Origin: Clostridia bacterium
GTDB lineage: Bacteria > Bacillota > Clostridia > UBA1381 > UMGS1253
Length of the DNA stretch: 5,831 nucleotides
Direction of reading: 5' to 3'
Assembly: GCA_017411585.1 (NCBI GenBank)
Contig: JAFQPV010000176.1
Location: forward strand, 1 to 5,831
Below the pieces are notes generated by a model. The model made no database searches. It saw nothing but the letters and a program-made list of their open reading frames with translations, and was not told the origin of the DNA. The position numbers and the translations under genes are program-made. Numbering within the stretch: the stretch's first letter is position 1; the number at the start of each line of letters is the position of its first letter. Below are positions 1-5,574 of the stretch, in pieces.

Positions 1-1281
1 CTCTCGAATGCGCTTGTGCGCCCAGGAATTGCGCTCACCGATGCTGAGGCGAATAAACTGCACCTGCGTTTCATCTGCGTAGTCATTAAAGGTTTTCATA
101 ACGTTTTCATGGTCATCAATCATATGGAGCTTCTTGGATATCCAAGGCAGCAAAGTCCCCTGCAGACCGATAGAAATCAAGACAATGCAAAATGCAATAT
201 GGAACAAATCACTCTTAGTATACGCTTCGTCCACGTGCGCCATAATGGCAAATACAATCGAGGTCGCGCCACGCAAGCCTGCCCACGCTGTGACCCCGAT
301 TTGCCCCCAGGTTGCTTTAAACGGCTTCATCAGTGCCGTAACCACAACAGGTCTGGCAACAAAGGTCATAAACAGCGCAATGGCCGCTACCGGCAAAAGC
401 ACCGCCGGAATCTGCGACGGTGTCGCCAGAAGACCGAGCAAAAAGAATACCAAAATCTGCATAAATACGGTAATACCGTCAAAAAAATGTACCAAAGACT
501 TTTTGTTCAGCACCCTTGCATTCCCGAGCACGATGCCGACAATATAAGCGCTCAAATAACCGTTACCGCCAAAAACGGATGGCAGTGCATACGACAAAAC
601 CGCAACACCGGTAACGAAAATAGCATCAAAGCCGGAGGTTTCAAAGTGCACATACAAAAGCACGGCGCGCGCGATGAATGCAATAATCACACCAAAAACC
701 ACGCCGAAAAAGATTTGTGCAAACAATGCATACGCAAATGCATCGCCGGCTGTCTGTCCGCGCATCACCGACAAAATCAGAATGGTCAGCATATACGCGC
801 ACGGGTCGTTACTGCCGCTCTCCAGCTCCAAAACGGATGCGGTATGGTACTTTAAATTCAACTTCTTTGAACGCAGTACCGAAAAGACAGACGCGGCGTC
901 TGTCGAACTGAGCACTGCACCGATTAAAAGACCTTCCAAGAAATCAAAATGCAAAATGTAATAACAAAACAGACCTGTAAACAACGCCGTTAGAATCACG
1001 CCGATTGTAGACAGCAAGAGTGACTGCGGCGCAACCTGCCGCGCCACACTCCACTTCGTACCGAAGCCGCCGTAAAAGATAATGGAAATCAGCGCGATGG
1101 AACAAATTTGCTCTGCAAACTGATAGTTGTCAAACGGGATTTTGAAAATCCCGTCCGAGCCGAACAGCATACCGATGAAGATAAACAGCAACAACACCGG
1201 CAAACCGATTTTATGCGAAATCTTATTAAAAAACACGCAGCACAAAATGACCAAGCCTGCTAAAATCAGCTCTGCAATCAC
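1..1281 (-). CDS. NhaP2-type K+(Na+)/H+ antiporter, C-terminus cut by window edge
   Basis: Predicted inner-membrane exchanger that trades cytosolic K+ or Na+ for protons, serving pH and potassium homeostasis. The reverse-strand frame is open for 427 codons from GTG to the window edge. It is a highly hydrophobic protein with roughly 12 membrane segments over residues 2-380. Family signatures are SSTDAASVFSVLR (125-137), ESGSNDP (154-160, holding the Asn-Asp pair expected for ion binding) and WAGLRGATSIVFAI (333-346). After the last membrane segment a hydrophilic tail begins; RLSIGERNSWAHKRIRE (411-427) resembles the start of a TrkA-C/RCK-C ligand-binding domain, which would continue beyond the window. 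The GTG start is chosen because AGGGGGA lies 7 bases upstream (1294-1288); the next Met (38) would remove the first membrane helix. It has its own promoter after the xpt terminator. The residue after ESGSNDP is Cys, where I recall Met in E. coli NhaP2. The family is confident; the transported ion is inference. Confidence 0.9.
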   Translation of the reverse strand, partial: MIAELILAGLVILCCVFFNKISHKIGLPVLLLFIFIGMLFGSDGIFKIPFDNYQFAEQICSIALISIIFYGGFGTKWSVARQVAPQSLLLSTIGVILTALFTGLFCYYILHFDFLEGLLIGAVLSSTDAASVFSVLRSKKLNLKYHTASVLELESGSNDPCAYMLTILILSVMRGQTAGDAFAYALFAQIFFGVVFGVIIAFIARAVLLYVHFETSGFDAIFVTGVAVLSYALPSVFGGNGYLSAYIVGIVLGNARVLNKKSLVHFFDGITVFMQILVFFLLGLLATPSQIPAVLLPVAAIALFMTFVARPVVVTALMKPFKATWGQIGVTAWAGLRGATSIVFAIMAHVDEAYTKSDLFHIAFCIVLISIGLQGTLLPWISKKLHMIDDHENVMKTFNDYADETQVQFIRLSIGERNSWAHKRIRE

Positions 1282-1323
1282 TGCTTTTCCCCCTTCGGTA
1301 TTTCTATAGTGATAATTATATAT

Positions 1324-1352
1324 ATTATACCATTTTTTCTCGTAATGCACAA
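1324..1352 (-). promoter_or_regulatory. Promoter of the antiporter gene (extended -10)
   Basis: Reading the minus strand, TATAAT (1329-1324) is preceded by TGG, an exact extended -10 (TGn). A weak -35, TTGTGC (1352-1347), stands 17 bp upstream. The start of transcription would fall near 1317, giving a leader of about 36 nt before the GTG. A second TATAAT at 1320-1315 is at the expected start point and lacks a good -35. The promoter begins just downstream of the xpt terminator, so the antiporter can be expressed separately from xpt. Confidence 0.65.
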
Positions 1353-1365
1353 GCAGAGTTTTTTC

Positions 1366-1406
1366 AAAAAAAGAAAGAGCAGAATTTTTTCATTTCTGCT
1401 CTTTTT
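1366..1406 (-). terminator. Intrinsic terminator of xpt
   Basis: On the minus strand, AAAGAGCAGAA (1404-1394) pairs perfectly with TTCTGCTCTTT (1384-1374) around a 9-nt loop, for an 11-bp stem. It is followed by a run of seven T (1372-1366). It lies 12-16 bases after the xpt stop codon and separates xpt from the antiporter promoter. The stem is AT-rich at both ends, so termination may be incomplete. Confidence 0.85.
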
Positions 1407-1417
1407 CTCCATTTCTG

Positions 1418-1999
1418 TTACTGTTTGCGAAAGGTTACCGTTCCCTTTTCTGCATCCATTGCATCTACATTTGCGAGCGACTCTAAAGGAGAGCCGAGGT
1501 TACGAATCACCGTGCCGCCAATCTGGAAGCCTTTTTCAATCGCAATACCAATACCCTCTACAGTCGCACCGGCATCCTCTGCTATGGAAATCAAACCCTG
1601 CAGCGCACAGCCGTTTGCGAGAAAATCGTCGATAATCAGCACGTGGTCGTCTTCGCTTAAAAACTTCTTCGATACAATAACCTGATTGACATTTTTATGC
1701 GTAAACGACTCAACGGTTGCCACATACATATCGCCGTCAATGTTCACACTTTTAGACTTTTTGGCAAACACGAGCGGCACATTAAAGCAACGCGCCACCG
1801 GATAAGCAATCGCAATACCCGATGCCTCAATCGTCAAAACCTTTGTAATAGGTTTGTCTTTAAAACGCATGTAAAACGCCTTACCGATTTCATCCATAAG
1901 TGCAATATCCATTTGGTGGTTCAAAAAGCTGTCCACCTTTAAAACATTGCCCGGCTTTACCAATCCGTCTTTTAGAATACGCTCCTCTAAAAAGTTCAT
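1418..1999 (-). CDS. xpt: Xanthine phosphoribosyltransferase
   Basis: Cytosolic purine-salvage enzyme that joins xanthine to the ribose-5-phosphate of PRPP, giving XMP for GMP synthesis. At 193 aa it matches the usual length of Bacillus Xpt (194 aa) and aligns from end to end by eye. Visible motifs: KVDSFLNHQ (21-29) near the N-terminus, TIEASGIA (56-63), and the PRPP-binding loop HVLIIDDFLANG (119-130) with its Asp-Asp pair; LESLA (172-176) is also conserved. The ATG is preceded by GGAGGGG (2011-2005) at 5 bases. Monocistronic between its own consensus promoter and terminator; no pbuX-type xanthine permease follows, unlike in B. subtilis. The leader is only about 38 nt, too short for the purine riboswitch that precedes xpt in B. 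subtilis. Divergent from the response regulator gene. Confidence 0.97.
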   Translation of the reverse strand: MNFLEERILKDGLVKPGNVLKVDSFLNHQMDIALMDEIGKAFYMRFKDKPITKVLTIEASGIAIAYPVARCFNVPLVFAKKSKSVNIDGDMYVATVESFTHKNVNQVIVSKKFLSEDDHVLIIDDFLANGCALQGLISIAEDAGATVEGIGIAIEKGFQIGGTVIRNLGSPLESLANVDAMDAEKGTVTFRKQ

Positions 2000-2044
2000 G
2001 CCAACCCCTCCATTTTGTCATTTGCACGCGAAAATATTGTATTT

Positions 2045-2073
2045 ATTGTAGCACGTTTCCGCCCGATTGTCAA
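2045..2073 (-). promoter_or_regulatory. Sigma-A promoter of xpt
   Basis: On the minus strand, a perfect -35 TTGACA (2073-2068) is followed after exactly 17 bp by TACAAT (2050-2045). Transcription should start near 2038, giving a leader of about 38 nt. A second TACAAT copy lies 9 bp downstream (2041-2036) without a matching -35. The -35 box is back to back with that of the divergent regulator gene, 13 bp away. Confidence 0.85.
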
Positions 2074-2086
2074 CGCTTGGCGCACC

Positions 2087-2116
2087 TTGACATAAAATGC
2101 CGTTTTATGTTAAAAT
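2087..2116 (+). promoter_or_regulatory. Promoter of the response regulator gene, with palindromic operator
   Basis: A perfect -35 TTGACA (2087-2092) and TAAAAT (2111-2116) are separated by 18 bp; TGT before the -10 gives an extended -10. Within the spacer, ACATAAAA (2090-2097) and TTTTATGT (2103-2110) form a perfect 8-bp inverted repeat around 5 bases (TGCCG). The palindrome therefore covers the end of the -35 and reaches the -10. A protein bound there should block or remodel RNA polymerase. The expected transcription start is near 2123, so an in-frame ATG at 2097 lies upstream of the message and cannot be the start codon. Confidence 0.75.
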
Positions 2117-2135
2117 GATTGTGTATTTTATTCGG

Positions 2136-2145
2136 AAAGGAGGGA
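2136..2145 (+). promoter_or_regulatory. Ribosome binding site deciding a TTG start
   Basis: AAAGGAGGGA is a near-perfect Shine-Dalgarno sequence. The only in-frame start codon at proper distance is TTG at 2151, 6 bases after GGAGGG. The next in-frame Met falls inside the receiver domain, and the upstream ATG at 2097 lies inside the promoter. Confidence 0.85.
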
Positions 2146-2150
2146 CTTGT

Positions 2151-2852
2151 TTGCAAAGTAACAAATATAAGCTGCTTGCAATTGAGGATGAACCGGAAAT
2201 CCGTGCACTTTTACAAACGCTGCTGGAAGCCGCCGGCTATAAAATCCTATCAGCAGAAAACGGAGAAACCGGAAAAATGCTGCAGGCTTCACATCAGCCG
2301 GATTTGGTGCTTTTGGATTTGGGACTGCCGGATATAGACGGCAGAGAAGTGCTGCGCGCCATCCGAAAAGACTCCGCTTGTCCGGTCATTGTGCTTTCGG
2401 CAATCAGCGATGAAGATGTCATTGTACAGGCATTGGATTTAGGCGCAAATGACTATATAAGAAAGCCATTCGGCGCAGCAGAATTGCTTGCCCGCGTTCG
2501 AAACACATTGCGCACAGCGCAAGGTGTCATTGCAGCATCAGACGGCAAATTTGCATCCGATGGGCTTGTGATTGACTATGATGCGCGCACAGTTGAATTG
2601 GACGGCACACAAATTCATTTCACACAGACAGAATACAATATCCTTGCGCTGCTGGCAAAGCACAGCGGCAAAATGTTGAGCTACAGCTTTATTTGCAAGG
2701 AAATTTGGGGCTATACCGATGCAGGCAGCACCAAAAAGCTGCAAGTCAATATGGCAAACATCCGCAAAAAGTTTGCCGCCATACCAAACGGCCTGCGCCA
2801 CATTACAAATGAACTCGGTGTCGGCTACCGTATGCAAAACAAGGACATATAA
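2151..2852 (+). CDS. Orphan OmpR/KdpE-type response regulator
   Basis: Cytosolic DNA-binding response regulator, 233 aa from TTG. The receiver domain spans about residues 6-121: acidic pocket Glu12-Asp13, phosphoacceptor Asp56 in LVLLDLGLPDIDG, Ser83 in PVIVLSA, and Lys105 in the KPFG motif. The winged-helix effector domain (about 135-228) ends in the typical VGYRM hairpin. LDLGLPD, PVIVLSA and GANDYIRKPFG resemble KdpE more than PhoP/PhoB, but KdpE-like regulators also control other functions, so the symbol is left blank. No histidine kinase is adjacent: a terminator follows and then a convergent gene, so the partner must be elsewhere or absent. The gene has its own promoter with an internal palindrome, suggesting repression or autoregulation. 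By position, candidate targets are itself, divergent xpt and the convergent phosphate transporter; this is inference. Confidence 0.93.
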   Translation: MQSNKYKLLAIEDEPEIRALLQTLLEAAGYKILSAENGETGKMLQASHQPDLVLLDLGLPDIDGREVLRAIRKDSACPVIVLSAISDEDVIVQALDLGANDYIRKPFGAAELLARVRNTLRTAQGVIAASDGKFASDGLVIDYDARTVELDGTQIHFTQTEYNILALLAKHSGKMLSYSFICKEIWGYTDAGSTKKLQVNMANIRKKFAAIPNGLRHITNELGVGYRMQNKDI

Positions 2853-2885
2853 AAAGACCTCGTTTGAATACCAAACAAGGGCTTT
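2853..2885. terminator. Bidirectional terminator between convergent genes
   Basis: CCTCGTTTG (2858-2866) and CAAACAAGG (2872-2880) form a stem around the loop AATAC. AAAG (2853-2856) and CTTT (2882-2885) extend it past one mismatch. Read as plus-strand RNA there is one C-A mismatch, and the hairpin is followed by a T-rich stretch (2883-2897). Read as minus-strand RNA that mismatch becomes a G-U pair, and TCTTTTT follows. It can thus end both the regulator message and the phosphate transporter message. Confidence 0.8.
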
Positions 2886-2904
2886 ATTATTTTGTTTAAA
2901 CCAA

Positions 2905-4647
2905 TCAAACGGAATACTTCTCCTGATAGATTGCAAGCTGCTGATGAAATGCCTTTTCGTTCATACGCAGCACCTTAATCGATTTGTGCATATCCATATT
3001 GTTATGTGCCGCATCTGCTACACAGGCTGCAATATTGGAGCAATGGTCAGATACGCGCTCTAAGTTGGTAATCAGGTCAGACCATACAAAGCCGGCTTCA
3101 ATCGAGCATTCGCCCTGCTGCAGACGGCGGATGTGTCCATCGCGCAGCTTGGTTCTGAGTCCGTCCACAATCTGCTCAAGCGGCTCTACCTTTTCGGCAG
3201 CGTGCAAGTCATTTTCCAAGTATGCCGCAAGCGCCAAATCTACAATTTCGGAAACTGCAGCGCAAATCACACGCAGCTCCTTCAATGCCGGCTCGGTAAA
3301 CTGGATATCTTTCTGCTTAATTTCCTCTGCAGACTCTACAATATTCACCGCATGATCGGAAATACGCTCAAAATCACCGATGATCTTTAAAAGCTTACCT
3401 GCCTCAACATTATCACTGTCGCTGACATGATGACCGCTCAGCTTCACAAGGTAAGTGCCTAAAATATCCTCATAGTGATCTGCCTTGCTTTCCTTTGTGC
3501 GGATATCCTCTGCCATACTGTCATCAAAGCGCTCGAGCATAGAAAGACTGTCCTTTAATGCCTCTACCGAAAGGCCTGCCATTTCCGATGCAACAACGCC
3601 GCAGCGCTCCAATGCAATCGGCGGTGTCACCAAAAGGCGTTCGTCCAGCTCTGCAATAACCTCTTTTTTGTTGTTGTCCGGTACAAGCTTAACTGCAAGC
3701 TTTTCCAACAGCGAAGCCATCGGCAAAAGCAGAACCGTACAAGCAATGTTAAATATAGAGTGCGCTACTGCAATACCGAGATAGGATGCCGATGCATCCA
3801 AAATGGCCGGCCGAAGCAACGCCGAAATCAGGCTGAATACCGTAAGCCAAACGATTGTGCCGATGACATTAAACGACAAGTGCACAATCGCTGCGCGCTT
3901 TGCATTTTTATTTGTACCGAAAGAGGAAAGAATTGCGGTAATACAAGTACCGATATTCTGACCCATAATAATCGGCACCGCTGCGCCGTAAGAAACCTGT
4001 CCCGTTACGGAAAGTGCCTGCAAGATACCAACCGAAGCCGAGCTCGACTGGATGATTGCCGTAAGAATTGCACCGACCAATACACCAAGAATCGGGTTTT
4101 TAAACATTAAAAACATGTTTTGGAATGCCGGTACATCTGCAAGACCTGCTACCGCATCCGACATCGTGTCCATACCGAACATCAAGGTCGCAAATCCCAA
4201 AAGAATCGTACCCGTATCCTTTTTTTTGCTTGTTTTGCCAAACATCACCATTGCCGTACCAATTAAGGCAAGCACCGGAGTAAACGATGTCGGCTTAAAA
4301 AGCTGCATCACAATATTATCACTGCTGATGCCGCCAAGGCTCAAAACCCACGCCGTTATGGTTGTACCGATGTTGGCACCCATAATCACACCGATGGACT
4401 GCTTTAAAGACATAACGCCCGAATTGACAAAGCCGACCACCATAACCGTTGTTGCAGACGAGCTTTGAATTACAGCTGTTACGCCAAGCCCCGTCAGAAA
4501 ACCCGCAAGCTTGTTTTGTGTCAGCTTACCAAGCAGGCTACGAAGTCCGCTGCCTGCGCGGCGTTCGAGCGACTCGCCCATCACGTTCATACCGAACAGG
4601 AACAAGCAAAGCCCGCCAATTAATGTTAACACGTCAAATAAATCCAT
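2905..4647 (-). CDS. Na+/phosphate symporter family protein with PhoU-like domain (NptA/YjbB type)
   Basis: Predicted inner-membrane Na+-coupled phosphate transporter, 580 aa, the usual length of bacterial Na/Pi-cotransporter II-type proteins that carry a PhoU domain. The membrane part (about 1-320) holds the two inverted copies typical of the family: QSSSATT (61-67) with GANIGTT (90-96), and QSSSAS (200-205) with GQNIGTC (229-235). The cytosolic C-terminal half (about 345-575) is a helical PhoU-like domain with two metal-binding-type motifs, DFERISDHAVNI (425-436) and NLERVSDHCSNI (528-539). PhoU domains are known to sense or signal phosphate status, so activity may be gated by it. Direction (uptake or export, as for E. 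coli YjbB) cannot be told. Start: ATG preceded by GAGGTGA (4658-4652). The promoter has Pho-box-like repeats and the leader a strong hairpin. It ends at the terminator shared with the response regulator. Confidence 0.95.
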   Translation of the reverse strand: MDLFDVLTLIGGLCLFLFGMNVMGESLERRAGSGLRSLLGKLTQNKLAGFLTGLGVTAVIQSSSATTVMVVGFVNSGVMSLKQSIGVIMGANIGTTITAWVLSLGGISSDNIVMQLFKPTSFTPVLALIGTAMVMFGKTSKKKDTGTILLGFATLMFGMDTMSDAVAGLADVPAFQNMFLMFKNPILGVLVGAILTAIIQSSSASVGILQALSVTGQVSYGAAVPIIMGQNIGTCITAILSSFGTNKNAKRAAIVHLSFNVIGTIVWLTVFSLISALLRPAILDASASYLGIAVAHSIFNIACTVLLLPMASLLEKLAVKLVPDNNKKEVIAELDERLLVTPPIALERCGVVASEMAGLSVEALKDSLSMLERFDDSMAEDIRTKESKADHYEDILGTYLVKLSGHHVSDSDNVEAGKLLKIIGDFERISDHAVNIVESAEEIKQKDIQFTEPALKELRVICAAVSEIVDLALAAYLENDLHAAEKVEPLEQIVDGLRTKLRDGHIRRLQQGECSIEAGFVWSDLITNLERVSDHCSNIAACVADAAHNNMDMHKSIKVLRMNEKAFHQQLAIYQEKYSV

Positions 4648-4664
4648 TTTGTCACCTCATAATG

Positions 4665-4708
4665 TGTGTCTGTTTCTCCACGGCTGCCGCCGGCAGCCTT
4701 CAGACACA
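4665..4708 (-). promoter_or_regulatory. Structured leader hairpin of the phosphate transporter mRNA
   Basis: Two nested perfect stems lie in the 5' leader. The outer one pairs TGTGTCTG (4708-4701, minus-strand reading) with CAGACACA (4672-4665). The inner one pairs GGCTGCC (4698-4692) with GGCAGCC (4688-4682) around a 3-nt loop. The asymmetric internal loop has 2 nt on one side and 9 on the other. The structure ends 6 bases before the ribosome binding site. No T-tract follows, so it is not an intrinsic terminator; it may affect stability or translation. It matches no riboswitch class I recognise. Confidence 0.6.
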
Positions 4709-4740
4709 ATCCCTTTCTATGTATTTTTTACTCCATTATG

Positions 4741-4777
4741 ATTGTAACACAGGATTCAGTTAAGATGCAGTTAAGAT
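4741..4777 (-). promoter_or_regulatory. Phosphate transporter promoter with Pho-box-like direct repeats
   Basis: On the minus strand, ATCTTAACTG occurs twice without mismatch (4777-4768 and 4766-4757) at an 11-bp period, giving TTAACT-N5-TTAACT. Eleven bases further on comes the -10 TACAAT (4746-4741); no -35 box fits. In Bacillus, PhoP binds TT(A/T/C)ACA-like repeats spaced by about 5 bp, and Pho boxes generally replace the -35. Expected transcription start is near 4734, leaving an 87-nt leader. The repeats begin directly after the stop codon of the alarmone synthetase gene, with no terminator between the two genes, so readthrough from upstream is also possible. Confidence 0.7.
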
Positions 4778-5476
4778 TTATTTTTTATCCAGCTGTACAC
4801 AGTTGCGCAGGGCATCCATGCGCGCATCCAGCTCCGCACTCAGATTGGCGCACGCCAAAAGCTCGTCTGCCATCTCCTCCGTAAATGCAAACTCCTTTTT
4901 ATAACGCAGCTGATGCTCAAGGCTCGCCCAAAAGTCCATCGCAATCGTGCGCAGCTGAATTTCTACGCGCATCTCGCGCTTTTCGTGTGCCAAAAAGATG
5001 GGCACCGTCACAATCAGATGCAGGCTGCGATAGCCGTTCGGCTTCGGATTTTGAATATAGTCTTTTCGCTCAATCAGCTTGATGTCATCCTGCTTTAAAA
5101 GCGCATCTGCCAGCGTATACACATCCTCGGGAAACGAGCAAACCACGCGCACCCCTGCGATATCGTGCAGGTTTTCCTCCATTGCTTTCAGTGTGAACGG
5201 CAGCCCGCGGCTTTGCAGCTTTTCTTTGATGCTGAACATACTTTTGATGCGGCTTTTGATATCACTGATGGGATTTCTGTCCAAGCGCAGGGAAAACTCC
5301 TCATTTAGCACGTTAAACTTCGTTTCAATCTCCATCATAGCACAGCGGTAATATGCCATCATTTTAGAAAAATTCTGCGCCGCTGTATGCGCTTCTTCTA
5401 TAAACTCTACCCCAAAATACCCTTCAATATGCTTTTGAAACGCATCCGCGTCCTTAAATGCCTCTCTGTTTTTCAT
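4778..5476 (-). CDS. Small alarmone synthetase, RelQ/RelP-type GTP pyrophosphokinase
   Basis: Cytosolic enzyme that transfers pyrophosphate from ATP to GDP or GTP, making (p)ppGpp. It has 232 aa and only the RelA/SpoT synthetase domain: no HD hydrolase, TGS or ACT region, so it can make but not degrade alarmone. Motifs in order: SRIKSMFSIKEK (75-86), DIAGVRV (105-111), RKDYIQNPKPNGYRSLH (137-153) with the Tyr that stacks on the guanine, and VEIQLRTIAMDFWASLEH (171-188) with the catalytic Glu in ExQ. The N-terminal ~50 residues before the synthetase core are longer than in B. subtilis RelQ (YjbM). RelQ versus RelP (YwaC) is not settled, so no symbol is given. Start: ATG at 5476, because GAGGTGA (5488-5482) stands 6 bases upstream; a GTG at 5485 would overlap that site. 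Own promoter; the phosphate transporter follows on the same strand. Confidence 0.93.
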   Translation of the reverse strand: MKNREAFKDADAFQKHIEGYFGVEFIEEAHTAAQNFSKMMAYYRCAMMEIETKFNVLNEEFSLRLDRNPISDIKSRIKSMFSIKEKLQSRGLPFTLKAMEENLHDIAGVRVVCSFPEDVYTLADALLKQDDIKLIERKDYIQNPKPNGYRSLHLIVTVPIFLAHEKREMRVEIQLRTIAMDFWASLEHQLRYKKEFAFTEEMADELLACANLSAELDARMDALRNCVQLDKK

Positions 5477-5481
5477 ATGCG

Positions 5482-5488
5482 TCACCTC
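5482..5488 (-). promoter_or_regulatory. Ribosome binding site deciding the alarmone synthetase start
   Basis: GAGGTGA on the minus strand is spaced correctly for ATG at 5476. The in-frame GTG at 5485 is itself part of this sequence, so the longer 235-aa reading is unlikely. The phosphate transporter gene uses the same GAGGTGA site. Confidence 0.85.
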
Positions 5489-5500
5489 ATTTTCTTGCTA

Positions 5501-5550
5501 TATTCATTGTATCGCATTCAAAGCTTTTTTGCAATGAATAAACTTTGAAT
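5501..5550. repeat. Two interleaved inverted repeats over the alarmone synthetase promoter
   Basis: TATTCATTG (5501-5509) is complementary to CAATGAATA (5532-5540), 9 of 9. ATTCAAAG (5516-5523) is complementary to CTTTGAAT (5543-5550), 8 of 8. The pairs interleave (A-B-A'-B'). The A arms cover the -10 and overlap the -35. They lie upstream of the expected transcription start, so they would act as DNA sites rather than as leader RNA structure. Confidence 0.5.
5506..5534 (-). promoter_or_regulatory. Promoter of the alarmone synthetase gene
   Basis: On the minus strand, TTGCAA (5534-5529, four of six consensus -35 bases) and TACAAT (5511-5506) are separated by 17 bp. Transcription should start near 5499, leaving about 23 nt before the ATG. 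Two interleaved inverted repeats overlap this promoter (listed separately). Confidence 0.65.
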
Positions 5551-5574
5551 AAAGTGTAAAAGAAACGGAGTTCC

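Noticed and set aside
16..855. Plus-strand 279-codon open frame opposite the antiporter
   Set aside because: Its translation is rich in Arg, His, Gln, Asn and Cys with no domain, while the minus strand reads as an uninterrupted antiporter with family motifs. It is an antisense shadow.
1309..1635. Plus-strand 108-codon frame spanning the xpt terminator
   Set aside because: It covers a promoter and terminator and then runs antisense to xpt; low-complexity, with no recognisable domain.
2097..2150. Upstream in-frame ATG extending the regulator by 18 residues
   Set aside because: The ATG lies inside the promoter and upstream of the expected transcription start. TTG at 2151 has the strong ribosome binding site and gives the usual family length.
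2538..2936. Minus-strand 132-codon frame opposite the response regulator
   Set aside because: It crosses the bidirectional terminator and overlaps the end of the phosphate transporter gene. The plus frame there encodes a clear winged-helix domain.
4665..4708. Intrinsic terminator before the phosphate transporter gene
   Set aside because: The stem is strong but no T-tract follows on the minus strand; the sequence goes straight into the ribosome binding site.
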